A stretch of 64,000 bases of DNA from Tiliqua scincoides (Eukaryota > Chordata > Lepidosauria > Squamata > Scincidae), in the NCBI RefSeq assembly GCF_035046505.1, contig NC_089823.1, forward strand, positions 6,467,267-6,531,266, given 5' to 3'. Below are positions 26,091-36,145 of the stretch, piece after piece. The position numbers and the translations under genes were made by a program. The notes beneath the pieces were generated by a model. The model made no database searches. It saw only the letters and a program-made list of their open reading frames with translations, and was not told where the DNA came from. Each line of letters starts with the position of its first letter. Positions within the stretch are counted from its first letter, which is position 1.

Positions 26091-26409
26091 CAGTGTTTCT
26101 CAACCAGTGGTACAGGTACCACCAGTGTACTTGAGGTGGTGTCTGGTGATACTCGAAGAACCGCTGGACACCTGCTGCCCAGAAGTAAGACCAGAAACAC
26201 AACAGTGGTAGGAAGCACCAAAGCATGTTTATCCGTGTTTAGAAAAGCCCTCCTGGCCACCCTAAGCCTCTTAAGGATGTCGTGTCGAATCTAGCCTTTC
26301 AACACAGAAGTAACTGGCAATGATGTCATCAACAGTTACTTCTGGTGGCACTTTGAATAGGTGGACCATGTGAAGTGGTATGGCAGAGATCAAATGTTGA
26401 GAAACACTG
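26091..26409. mobile_element. hAT-like miniature transposon
   Basis: Termini CAGTGTTTCTCAAC / GTTGAGAAACACTG and an exact 8-bp duplication TTCTACAG on both sides. Similar to the 3779-4087 copy along its length. Confidence 0.93.
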
Positions 26410-27844
26410 TTCTACAGCATATTATTATATGGGTCTACTCAGAATTAAGCCCCCATAAGATTTACTCCCAATTAAATGTGTACACAATTGTCTTACAGCC
26501 CAATCCCAACTAATTTTCCAGAACTGATGCAGCCACAATCTGAGGAAAGAGAGTTGATGATAAGAAACAGAGCACCACAGTTATACAGTGATGTGGGAAT
26601 GCCACACATCTGCAGGGGTCCATAAAAATGCAGCTGAGCTAACTAATAATAATAAAAGTATTTAGTATTAGTAAAATAACTAGTATTTTCTAGTAGCCAA
26701 GTGAGGGCCACCGTACAATTTCACTGGACCTTAACTTACCCCATCACACTGAAAGAAAGTTCCAGAGCTACGCTGTGTGTCAAACAAAGTTCTCTGTGTT
26801 TTTAATTTATGGTCCACCCTAAGCCCTAGAGGTGAGCACATTAGAGAGGTAATTGAGATGCCTCCAATCTTGTTTCAGGCATGTGGTCAAAATAAAACAG
26901 AATTTCCAAAATCCCACTCTGCCTTTTTATGAGAGGTTCTGGTAACCCTTAAATCCTCCTTTCAAACTTCTCAGGCCTAAATCTCCATGCAAAGCACAGC
27001 TAATTACCATCGATTTGCACAGATTTGCAAGCTGACTTTTTGGTCCTGTTCTCCCACTTTATACTTTTCATGTTCAAAGCCACTCCTACCTTAATAGATA
27101 AGATCAAGGATGATCCAGGGTGGTGCTCTCAGATAAAGGGAAGCAGCTGTGGGTTAGTAGATGATTTATCAACTCTGGTTTGCAGGCTGCTCACAGAAAC
27201 AAGAATGTTAAAAGTTGCTTAAGAAATCAGGTTATGACTTTGCTTGTTTGTACATCCCAACTGTTACTAATCTGTATTGCCCAAACCTATTTGTGTTTCC
27301 TTGCAGAAAGTCCCACTGAATGGCTAACTATTAAGTACCTATACATTGCAAACTTAACTTCACATTAACTCTCATGTGGTTTGTCTAGCATATTTTTCTT
27401 GGAAAGGAGCAGTGGTCATGCTAAGTGCTCTGTTGGCAGCTCAGGTTCTGCAAAGTTGCATCATCTGGACTTTCAACAACCTTGCGTTTAGAACAAACGC
27501 CCATGTGAAGGGAGTGGTAAATTGGGTCCAGCAGCTATATCAAAAGCATAGATAGCATTGTGTCTGTGTGAGGTCTCACACAGTGCTTCCTAGCATCTGT
27601 AAGAGGTTGCTGGGGGCTTTTCTAGGGCTAAGCTCTGAACTGGGTCCCCCACAGTGGACCCTCAACCAATGCCTGACCTCGTCAACCCCTGATGCCACCC
27701 TGGCACCTATGTCTCCCTGTGACAGGGTAAAATTTTCCAGTAGGTAGAAGGGAAAACCCAGGTCTATTTCTGGCCCTGCTATGTCTCAATTTTTCCCACC
27801 TGTTTCCAAGCCATGGTCTGTGGGTACAGGATGCTACCACCTGT

Positions 27845-27900
27845 TGAAGTTAAGGAGGTCTAGGTTTGGTCAGTGCCTGGATGGGTGACCATCAAGTAAG
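27845..27900 (+). repeat. Diverged 5S-like fragment
   Basis: GAAGTTAAGGAGGTCTAGGT, then TTGGTCAGTGCCTGGATGGG and TGACC resemble 5S rRNA positions around the A to C boxes, with many differences. It may be an ancient 5S-headed SINE. Confidence 0.4.
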
Positions 27901-28311
27901 CCTTATCAGTGTCCCTTTGAGTTTCATAATGGAAGAAGGATGCAAAAATCTCTAAAACTGAAACAATGACCTACCTCTAAGACTTGATTTATATTTCACT
28001 TGTAACCTGAATAGCACTTTTTAAGCTGAATAGCATTTTTATGCAATAATGATTTAAAGAGGTAATCAAAAAAATGGCAACTGGTCCTAGCATCAGGGAT
28101 GTGAACTTGGTTCCTATGTATTACTTATTATTAAATATAAAACTATATTACATATAATTTATTTATTAATTACAAGAAGGCTATGAGCTGCTTGCAGAGG
28201 CCTGCTCACAGGGAAAAGGAGTACATTTAAGTTCTTATCCAGGACATGTGGCTAAGAAAGAGGACATGTCCCCCCATGACAAAATTTTTGCCCCCTATGA
28301 CAAAATCACAT

Positions 28312-28404
28312 AAACAGCACTAGCCTATTCATATTTACTCAGAAGTAAGTTTCATTGTATTCAATGAGGCTCACTCCCAGGAAAGTGTGTATAGCACTGT
28401 AGCC
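28312..28404. repeat. Small palindromic element, copy 7
   Basis: TTACTCAGAAGTAAGTTTCA and TCAATGAGGCTCACTCCCAG with GAAAGTGTGTATAGCACTGT; abuts the GGGCCCAATCC foldback at 28408. Confidence 0.72.
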
Positions 28405-28407
28405 TGA

Positions 28408-28587
28408 GGGCCAATCCTATCCAACTTCTCAGCCCTGGTGCAGCTGCAATACAGCCCCAAGGCAAGAGAACAAATGTCCCCTTACCTTGTGGATGGTTCC
28501 ATAACTACACTCCCACCACAGTGGGGTATACAGTGCATACCCCCCCCCCCACTGCACCAGTGCTGGAAAGTTGGATAGGATTTGCCC
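28408..28587. mobile_element. GGGCCCAATCC foldback element, copy 5
   Basis: Starts GGGCCAATCCTATCCAACTT and ends AAGTTGGATAGGATTTGCCC; family interior present. Confidence 0.8.
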
Positions 28588-28744
28588 TAAGTAAATTAAA
28601 CGTTTACAATAAGTATAAGTTTAAAAATTTATTTGAGATCAAGAAGACTCCTCCTAACTCTCCCAAGCAGTTGCTGATCTGCTTAAAAAAAATTCCCCCA
28701 CATCCCAAAGGCTGCAATCCTATCCACACTTACCTGGGAGTAAG

Positions 28745-28963
28745 CCCCACTATCATTGTTAAGAGAATATACATAGTAGCCTTGAAAAAGTCTAGATCTG
28801 TAACATTTCCCCAAATGCAGTCACATTCCATGTCTTAAGATACTGACATGCCATCAAGTCTAAGATATGAAAAAGAAAATAAATACTGAAATGAATGGGG
28901 ACCCACCTGAAACTGGCTCTCAACTATCTAGTGGGTCCTGACCCACAGTTTGAGAAACACTGG
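28745..28963. mobile_element. Partial hAT-like element of the 7689/18630 family
   Basis: Contains ACATTTCCCCAAATGCAGTC and ends GACCCACAGTTTGAGAAACA then CTG. The other terminus is missing. Confidence 0.75.
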
Positions 28964-29279
28964 CTAAACATCATTATTGGGGGGGGGGGAGGAACTTACC
29001 CCAACAGTTTTCATGGACTATTCCCCACCTTACCCAAGCAGGCTCTGCAAAGGTCTTGGCTTCCAGCATCAAGGTAGCAACCCCTGCTCCAAGGCACCCC
29101 AGTGGGGTCTCCCTTCCCAAGGCAGGGCCCCGATCTCTCTTGGTCCCAGCCCTCCAGCGGTGCTGATCCTGCCTGGTCGAGCTGCAGCTCATTCATAGAG
29201 GGACTTTTTTCCCCCAGGTCATCCTCCCCCCTCCCCTGGACCTCACGCACCTGGCTGCCTGGCATCATCACCTACCTGG

Positions 29280-29690
29280 TGGCAGGTCAGCCCTCGGGCG
29301 GGAGCAGGGCGGGGGGTACGGTGCGGTGGGTGGCAGTGGCCCTGGGAAGGTCCAGCTGGGAGGAGGGAGGCAGCACCAGCCAGCTGGCCCGCAAGGCTCC
29401 CCGGGAATTGTATTTCGCAGGTGCAAGGGCTGCAAGCCTGCCGGACCGGAGAGGGAACTACAAGTGCCAGGAGGCAGCAGGGCGGCAGCACCGCCTGGCA
29501 TGTTAAAGGAGACGCCGGGCTAGCGAGCTCTGCTGCTGCCGCCGCCCGGTGCAGTCCGCAGTGGGAGTCCCCGGCGCGCGCCTCGCCTGCATCAGCCGCC
29601 GGGCAGCCAGCACTGGAGCTGGGCAGGCTGGAGCGCCGGCAGCCGCCACGGTGAGTAAGCCGCCTCCTTCTCCCCGGTGGTCCTGGTGCT
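29280..29690. promoter_or_regulatory. CpG-rich putative bidirectional promoter of KCTD21 and USP35
   Basis: A GC-rich, CpG-dense block lies between the divergent genes and is the strongest such block outside the ALG8 promoter. On the plus strand it ends in the USP35 noncoding exon with donor CCACG/GTGAGTAAG at 29650/29651. On the minus strand, CAG/GTAGGTG at 29276/29275 could end a KCTD21 5' UTR exon. The human genes are also head to head. Exact start sites are not visible. Confidence 0.65.
29510..29650 (+). other. USP35: USP35 noncoding exon 1 (5' boundary approximate)
   Basis: This is GC-rich sequence ending in a consensus donor (GTGAGTAAG). The coding sequence starts 10 kb downstream in an exon that has only 15 untranslated bases after its acceptor, so an upstream noncoding exon is required. 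Its left limit is a guess within the CpG-rich block. Confidence 0.55.
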
Positions 29691-29697
29691 TGCTGGC

Positions 29698-30225
29698 TTG
29701 GAAGGGATCGGTGGCATAGTCAGTGGGGGGGCAATGCACTGAGTTTTGCTTGATGGGATCAGTGGCGTAGCTAGAGGGGGTCAAAGCACTGAGTTTCCCT
29801 TGGAAGGGATCAGTGGCATAGCTAGAGGGGGCAAAGCACTGGGTTTGCTTGGAAGGGAGAGGTGGCGTAGCTAGAGGGGTAAAGCACTAGGTTTTGCTTG
29901 GACGAGATCATTGGCGTAGCTGGGGGGCAAAACGCAGGGATCGGTGGCATAGCTAGATGGGGACAAAGCACTCAGTTTCGCTTGGAAGGGATTGATACGT
30001 AGCTAGGGGGCAAAGCACTAGGTTTGCTTGGATGGGATCAGTGGAGTAGCTAGAGGGGGGCAAAGCACTCAGTTTTACTTGGAAGGGATCAGTGGAATAA
30101 CTAGAGGGGGCAAAGCACTTTGCTTGGAAGGGATCAGTGGCATAGCTGGAGGGGGCAAAGCACTGAGTTTTGCTTGGAAGGGATCAGTGGCGTAGCTAGA
30201 GGAGGGCAAAGCGCTAAGTTATGCA
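29698..30225 (+). repeat. Minisatellite of about eleven 45-55-bp units made from a hAT-like terminus
   Basis: Units read approximately GGAAGGGATCAGTGGCGTAG then CTAGAGGGGGCAAAGCACTG and AGTTTTGCTT. They vary by small changes and lengths. The unit equals the first ~40 bp of the CAGTGGCGTAGC-type transposons plus a spacer. The array begins about 48 bp after the USP35 exon 1 donor and ends in a foldback copy running to about 30411. Confidence 0.9.
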
Positions 30226-31332
30226 GACCCCTGAACGCACCATGCAAGCGGCCCCTCTTACTCCCCTTCAGAGCCATTCCAGGCGAAGGCTTCCATGTTG
30301 TTCTTCCTGCCTAGAATGGCTCTGAAGGGGTGCGAGAGGGGGCCCCTTGCATGCCACACTGAGGCTCCCTGCAAACTTCGTGCTTTGCCCCCCCCAGCTA
30401 TGCCACTTTCTCTGAGCAATGAGCATGTCAGATGTGCTCTTCACATGCTTGGTTTTTCTCTGGTTTGTGTAGCATGACATCATCTCTTCAAGAGATGAGC
30501 CCTGGAATTGGAAACCAGTTTGAGGGTGTGGATCATTTTATGCCTTGCCTGTAGTCTGCCTTTGACTCCATCTCTTAGTCCCTGGGATTGATGTGGTACC
30601 AGATTGTCTGATATATTCCAAGTGACTTTGACAAGCTGGGCAAAAGCTTTGACTTTGACAAGCTTTGACTTTTCCAAGATGGGCAAAAAGGGAGTGGCCA
30701 ATGTAGCAAGAGGGGAAAAGTTGGGTGTTGGAATTACGTATTAACCCAAGAGAGAGGGTGGCCAGGCTTGGGAGAGAGCATTACATTGAACTTCCCCTCT
30801 TTGTGGGTGCCTCTGCTACAGAAACTACAGCAGCTACAGAACCGTGTTAAGGCTAAAACAGAAATTCCAAAACTGTGTACTACAAGAAATGAATGAGTTC
30901 AGGGCCCCTATGAGAGGTATTCCTGTATCCACCCAGGGATGAGTTGCCTTCTGCATAAATCATTGTTTTTGGACTAGTCTCCTTCTAATCGGCCTCCGCA
31001 GGGACTGGGTAATTCCACTCCATCTTTGTGATTGTACGCATATAAGCCACTCAACTGCTGTTGCAGTTTAACAGAATTACTTGCTCTCTGAGGAGTTTCT
31101 CTGTTGCATGTCTGCATGAATTGCTGCTCTATGCTTATTGCTTTCCATTCAGAAGGCACAGCCAGATCATAATTTTAATTTTTTTGTGCGGAAACACAGT
31201 GTGATACATCCTCAAAAGGTGGGCATTTTTTACTCTATCCCACTCTAACGGTTCACCTTTTCTAAAATATAAGAATGAACTTCCAGATTTAATTCAGAAA
31301 AAAGTGAACCATGGGCTTGGTAAGGGCTAGCC

Positions 31333-31829
31333 CAGTGGCGTAGCTAGAGGGGGGCAAAGCACTAAGTTCTGCAGGGAGCCTCACTGCAGCGTGCAAATGG
31401 CCCCTGCCCTTTGGAGTCATTCTGGGCAGGGGAGCAAAATGGAGGCAGAATGAATGGCTCCAAAAGGGAGGAGCCCCTTGCATGCTGCAGTGAGGCTCCC
31501 TGCAGAACTTAGGGCCCAATCCTATCCAACTTTCTGGCATCGATGCAACCACAATGCAGCCCTGAGGTAAGGGAACAAATGTCCCTTTTTCTTGAGGAGG
31601 CCTCTGTGACTGCCCCCATCTAGTGGTATAGCTCGAGGGCATCAAAGCACTAAGTTTTGCAGGTGTCTGAATGTGCCATGCAAGCAACCCCTCCCCTTTG
31701 GAGCCATTCTGGGCTGTGGGGGCAAAATGGAGGCAGAATGAATGGCTCCAAAAGGGAGGGGCCACTTGCATGGTGTGTTCAGGCCCCTGCAAAACTTAGT
31801 ACTTTGCACCCCCGTTAGCTATGCCACTG
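31333..31829. mobile_element. Composite of two CAGTGGCGTAGC-type elements and a GGGCCCAATCC foldback
   Basis: A first element (31333 to about 31511) loses its right end at the start of a GGGCCCAATCCTATCC element (31512 to about 31618), which is itself cut by the start of a second element (31621-31829, ending AGCTATGCCACTG). The junctions are abrupt, giving a mosaic. Confidence 0.75.
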
Positions 31830-32434
31830 GACTGGAATGTGCTTGATCATCCAGGTTCCTGCTGCAGCCTCCCTAGGCCGAACTTCCTTCCTCAATGGCC
31901 CTGACTGCGCTTGCTTACAAAATACTCTCCTTCTGTCTCTGATTTTGTTTTTGCAACGAAATATTTTGAAATGCAAGTGAAGGAAGGAGACTCTGAATAT
32001 TTAGTTGCTCTTGACTTACCTTTGTTTTGCATTGGAGTAAGTGGACATGGGGGGATTACTGGGGTGAAGCAGAAACTGGGAGAGTTTTCTATTCATGAGA
32101 AGCCTTGGTGGTGTACAACAGCCTGTATGGGTAAGTAGTAAGAGCTCACTTTGATTTCCTGGCCAGGGAAACAGGAGTCCTTGACAGAGGGTAATGATGT
32201 TTCTGGGCAGCCCTAATTGGGTGTTGGCAGCGCTTTGAATGTATACAGGGCAATACGAACAGAACGTTCATCACATGTCAGAATTTGAAGCTTTTTGCAA
32301 AGTATATAAGGATTTGCCTGGTTATGGGACCAAACAATGCTCTTAGTCCAATTCTATCATTTTGTAGTGGGATTGCACCACTCGTCACCAGGTTCTGTAT
32401 TGGGGCCTTTCTCAAAGCTGTATAGTTTTTTAGA

Positions 32435-32555
32435 TATTGAGCTCTTTAGGTACAGGGAACCATTTATTTATTTGTTTAGCTATGTAAATTGCTTTGGTAA
32501 CTCTTCTTGTTGAAGAGCAGTATAAAAATATTCTTAATAATAAATAATAAGGCAA
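32435..32555 (+). mobile_element. LINE 3' UTR remnant in USP35 intron 1
   Basis: GAGCTCTTTAGGTACAGGGA, ACCATTTATTTATTTG and TGAAGAGCAGTATAAAAATA then an AATAAT tail. Confidence 0.55.
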
Positions 32556-32599
32556 GTCCATTAAGTAGAAGCCATGGGATCATAACAGAGGCTTATACA

Positions 32600-32800
32600 A
32601 TTATACATGCCATGAACATCTAAGGCCGAGTCAGGTCACTGGCTGATCTCACTCAGCATTGGCTGCAGAGTCCTGAGCAGGCCTTTCCTAGCCATACTTA
32701 AGATAAAAAGGATATTTAAAAGAATTTACTTGGAATTCCAGGGATTGAACCTGAAACTCTAGGCATGCAAAGCTCTACTGCTAAGTTGTTGCCCCCAACT
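32600..32800 (-). mobile_element. tRNA-derived SINE (minus), longer copy
   Basis: The minus strand reads a tRNA-like head (AACTTAGCAGTAGAGCTTTG, CATGCCTAGAGTTTCAGGTT, CAATCCCTGG) followed by a body containing GGCCTGCTCAGGACTCTGCA and CCAATGCTGAGTGAGATCAG. Confidence 0.6.
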
Positions 32801-33873
32801 TTTACAAGGGGAGAGCATGAAATTAATATTGGGGAATTATCAGTTGTCTCAAGTGAACTCTTAAGAATTTAGAGAAGAAACAAAAGGAGAAATTAACAAT
32901 TTGGATGTGTTAAATAGATTTTAAGCTTAACTGAAGTCAAGACAGAAATATGATAAATTGTGAATGGAAAGGGATTAGGGACATTAAACAGGATAGTTTT
33001 CTATACTTCATTGTTCAACATCATTGTGTTATAATTTGTTAAAGTTGTGTTTTTATTTTTGGATAACATGTAATTGTAATCTTCAGTAAAGGCTTCAGAA
33101 ACATGTATGCATGCCCAAGGGAAGAGAAGGTATTGAGAAAAATCCTTCCTTTTCTCAGAACAGCAGAACTCAGTGGCTTCAAATTAAGCTAATTGGTGGT
33201 AGATTCGTGACAATGAAAAGAAGGCACTCGGTGATGGTACTCATTGAATTGCCTGACTTCATTGGCACAGCTGTTAAAGAGCAAGGATGGTTTGTTAAAA
33301 AGGAGTTGTCAGACTCATGGAGTTGGGCCTGTCAATAGTTGTGAATCACAACAGCTAAAAATGGAATTTCAGCCTTAGGGCAAAAATACACCTCTTACTG
33401 TTGGTGCCAGAGGCAAACCACAGGGATGGCTATCTCCATCATTCACTGTTTGTGATTTCCCAGGGACTTGCATAGGCTAGTCACTGTTGGCAGGGCCAGC
33501 TTTAAGCCAGTTGGACCAACTGCTCTCAGTTGGACCCAGTGCCTAAGGGGTCTCCATGTTAATCTACATTACTTGTAGAGAATTGTATGCAATTCTATAT
33601 TAAAATGTGCTTGGATCCATTTGGTCTATTAACTCACATGCACTTTTTAAGTGCATATTTTGATGGTTGTCTATTCTACCATAGAGATATAAAGTCGACA
33701 ATAAATTTTATTTATATCTCTAAGATTCTACAGACCTTGGATGCCCTGCAAAAAGTTTCCCTTTGGGCCTTGCAGCTCCTTAGGCTGACTCTAACTGTTG
33801 GAAATGAAGGGACCAAACTTTGGTCTGATCCAACATGGCTGCTCTTAAGATACAGGGCTGATGTAGGCATATC
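32801..33873. other. USP35 intron 1, unassigned part
   Basis: AT-rich, no recognised repeat or exon. A 149-codon open frame starting 33587 runs into the hAT-like element at 33874 and is not a gene. Confidence 0.5.
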
Positions 33874-34085
33874 CAGTGACATAACTAGAGGGGGTTGCAA
33901 AGCACTAAGTTTTGCAGGGAGCCTCACCACAGTGTCCAAGGGGCTCCTCTCCTCTCCTCTCCTTCAGAGCCAGGTGTTTTGCTTCCATCACCTGGAATGG
34001 CTCCAAGGGGGAGGAGCCACTTGCATGCTGTGGTGAGGCTCCCTGCAAAACTTAGTGCTTTGCACCCCTTCTAGCTACACCACTG
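33874..34085. mobile_element. hAT-like CAGTGGCGTAGC-type element
   Basis: Ends CAGTGACATAACTAGAGGGG / CTTCTAGCTACACCACTG; flanks GGCATATC and GGCAAATT agree at 6 of 8 positions. Confidence 0.85.
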
Positions 34086-34495
34086 GGCAAATTGCATTCA
34101 TTCTGTTAGTTAGGATTTCTTTAGATAGTTTCTCTTGGTTTGAAGAGCCACAGATTAAGATTTGAAATCTTTCTTTTGACCAGTCCACACTTCTGTCTTG
34201 GACAAAAGATGATTGGACAAAAAGTGGAGTGTGCAATGTCATAACAGTGTTTGGTGGATGTGTTTGAATGTGTTTGGATGTGTTTGGAGTACCTGAACCA
34301 GAGCCTTCAGGTACTCCAGTGTTTGGAGTACCTGATGCATTTAAAATTCAGGGTGCACAGGTATCACTCTGCACAGGTTGGCCCTAAACTGAGACCCATG
34401 AGATATGAGAGTGGTGCTGTGTGTGTCTCTTCACTTGTCCATCCTATCTGCGTATAAAGCAGGATGGAGGTAGGTTGACTCAATGCAGTGGAGGA

Positions 34496-34624
34496 CAGAG
34501 TGCCTATACCTTTAACCATCATACAGAAGAGGGAATTTTGGCAGGTGCAACATGGAAGGGTTTAAAAAGCTGCACCTGCCAAAATTCCCTCTTCTATGCA
34601 TTGATTAAAGGTATAGGCACACTG
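34496..34624. repeat. 129-bp long-hairpin element in USP35 intron 1
   Basis: Left arm GTGCCTATACCTTTAA...GGAATTTTGGCAGGTGCA and right arm TGCACCTGCCAAAATTCC...TTAAAGGTATAGGCAC are complementary over about 50 bases each around an 18-20 base loop. Ends resemble CAGAGTGCC / GGCACACTG, so it is probably a miniature transposon. Confidence 0.8.
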
Positions 34625-34627
34625 TCA

Positions 34628-34770
34628 TAAGAACATAAGAACAGCCCCACTGGATCAGGCCATAGGCCCATCTAGTCCAGCTTCCTGTATCTCACAGCGG
34701 CCCACCAAATGCCCCAGGGAGCACACCAGATATGCCCCAGGGAGCACACCAGATAATGTCTGGTGTCCTC
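34628..34770 (-). mobile_element. CR1 LINE 3' UTR fragment (minus)
   Basis: Carries the same tail (ATAAGAACATAAGAACAGCC) and 3' UTR. The segment GCCCCAGGGAGCACACCAG occurs twice in a row (about 34712 and 34734), and TGCAATGTCCTCCATTGCAT-type repeats follow, so the end is rearranged. Confidence 0.8.
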
Positions 34771-34921
34771 CATTGCATTTGGATATGCAATGTCCTCCAT
34801 TGCATGAGGATAATGCAATGTCCTCCATTGCATTTGGTCACGCTGGATGGTGGTAATCTAACTGTAAAATGAGTATGTAGAAAATGAATGTATAAGTCAC
34901 AAGAGTAATAGTTCCACATTA

Positions 34922-35159
34922 CAGTGAACCCTCAGTATCCATGAGGGATCTGTTCTAGAACCCTCCATGGATACCAAATTCCATGTATAATTATGTCTGT
35001 GGAGGTCTTACTGGAAAAAATGGAAGTGCCTTTCAGAAGGCTCCAGCAGGCCTTCTGAGGCAGAGGGAACTTTCTCGTTGCATCCCCGCAGCCCTCCAGC
35101 TTTGGGGTCAGCACCCATGGTTAGTCCAATCTGTGGATGCAGATAAGGAGGACCCACTG
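34922..35159. mobile_element. Tigger/pogo-like miniature element
   Basis: Ends CAGTGAACCCTCAGTATCCA and GGATGCAGATAAGGAGGACC then CACTG. The text resembles Tigger-type terminal repeats of amniotes, which insert at TA; here TA precedes the element. Confidence 0.6.
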
Positions 35160-35164
35160 TTTTC

Positions 35165-35681
35165 TACAGTAGCTACACCTCACTTGGAATACGAAGTCCT
35201 GTTTTGGGCATCACATCTTAAAAAGAACATTGATAAGCTGGAATTGTTCAGAAGAGGGCAACAAAGTTGGTGAGAAACGAAACGAAAGGAAACAAAATTC
35301 TGTTGACTTGAGACTGGCTCCCTCTCTTGAGACTTTTCGGCAAGGCCTGAAGACCCTTTTGTTTAAACAAGCCTTCTGAGTTCATGGCCTTTTTAACATC
35401 TTTTCTACATCTTTTAGTATTTTTTACCGGCCTGATTCCTTATGATCTGCTGCTATATGCTCTTTTTACCTGACTTTTTATCTGACCACTGTTTTTATCA
35501 TATTTGTCAATGTGTTATTATGTTTTTATCTGTTTGCTAAGTCATGTTTTAATCTGTTTTTAACTGTTGTAAGCCGCCCTGGGTCCCTTTGGGGAGAAGG
35601 GTGGGGTATAAATAAAGTTATTATTATTATTACTATGAGAAAAAGTTAAAGGAGCTTGGCATGTTTAGCTTGGAGAAGTCA
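35165..35681 (+). mobile_element. CR1 fragment (plus) interrupted by an L2-like LINE 3' end
   Basis: The CR1 reverse transcriptase tail, HLEYEVLFWASHLKKNIDKL, runs to about 35277 and resumes at about 35633 as YEKKLKELGMFSLEK. Between them lies the 3' end of a second LINE: RLAPSLETFRQGLKTLLFKQ (35311-35379), then a 3' UTR with GTAAGCCGCCCTGGGTCCC and a (TTA)n tail ending near 35634. The order shows the L2-like copy entered the older CR1 copy. Confidence 0.75.
35278..35633 (+). mobile_element. L2-like LINE 3' end
   Basis: The C-terminal motif APSLETFRQGLKTLLFKQAF with stop at 35379, then a 250-bp 3' UTR ending GTGGGGTATAAATAAAGTTA with a TTA-repeat tail. Confidence 0.75.
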
Positions 35682-36145
35682 TAAGAACATAAGAACATAA
35701 GAACAGCCCCACTGGATCAGGCCATAGGCCCATCTAGTCCAGCTTCCTGTATCTCACAGCGGCCCACCAAATGCCCCAGGGAGCACACCAGATAACAAGA
35801 GACCTGATCCTGGTGCCCTCCCTTGCATCTGGCATTCTGACATAACCCATTTCTAAAATCAGGAGGTTGCGCATACACATCATGGCTTGTACCCCGTAAT
35901 GGATTTTTCCTCCAGAAACTTGTCCAATCCCCTTTTAAAGGCGTCTAGGCTAGACGCCAGCACCACATCCTGTGGCAAGGAGTTCCACAGACCGACCACA
36001 TGCTGAGTAAAGAAATATTTTCTTTTGTCTGTCCTAACCCGCCCAACACTCAATTTTAGTGGATGTCCCCTGGTTCTGGTATTATGTGAGAGTGTACAGT
36101 TTACTTCTGACACCAGTGAGCTGTCTTTTGTTGGAGGTTTTCAGA
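35682..36145 (-). mobile_element. CR1 LINE 3' end (minus)
   Basis: Starts with three copies of the octamer tail (CATAAGAACATAAGAACATA), then 3' UTR, then the ORF2 C terminus KRKYFFTQHVVGLWNSLPQD and DKFLEEKSITGYKP on the minus strand. Confidence 0.85.

Larger units (their letters stand above)
26410..28407. other. Probable KCTD21 5' UTR intron, middle
   Basis: Mostly unassigned; a small palindromic-element trace at 26430-26500, the 5S-like fragment at 27845 and the palindromic copy at 28312. Confidence 0.4.

Noticed and set aside
29698-30225. CRISPR-like array
   Set aside because: The units are contiguous and diverged, have no unique spacers of constant length, and derive from a transposon end in an animal genome.
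31289-31792. 167-codon minus-strand frame
   Set aside because: It is made entirely of hAT-like and foldback element sequence, repeats itself internally and has no domain.
33587-34036. 149-codon plus-strand frame
   Set aside because: It runs from AT-rich intron into a hAT-like element; no motif or codon pattern supports a gene.
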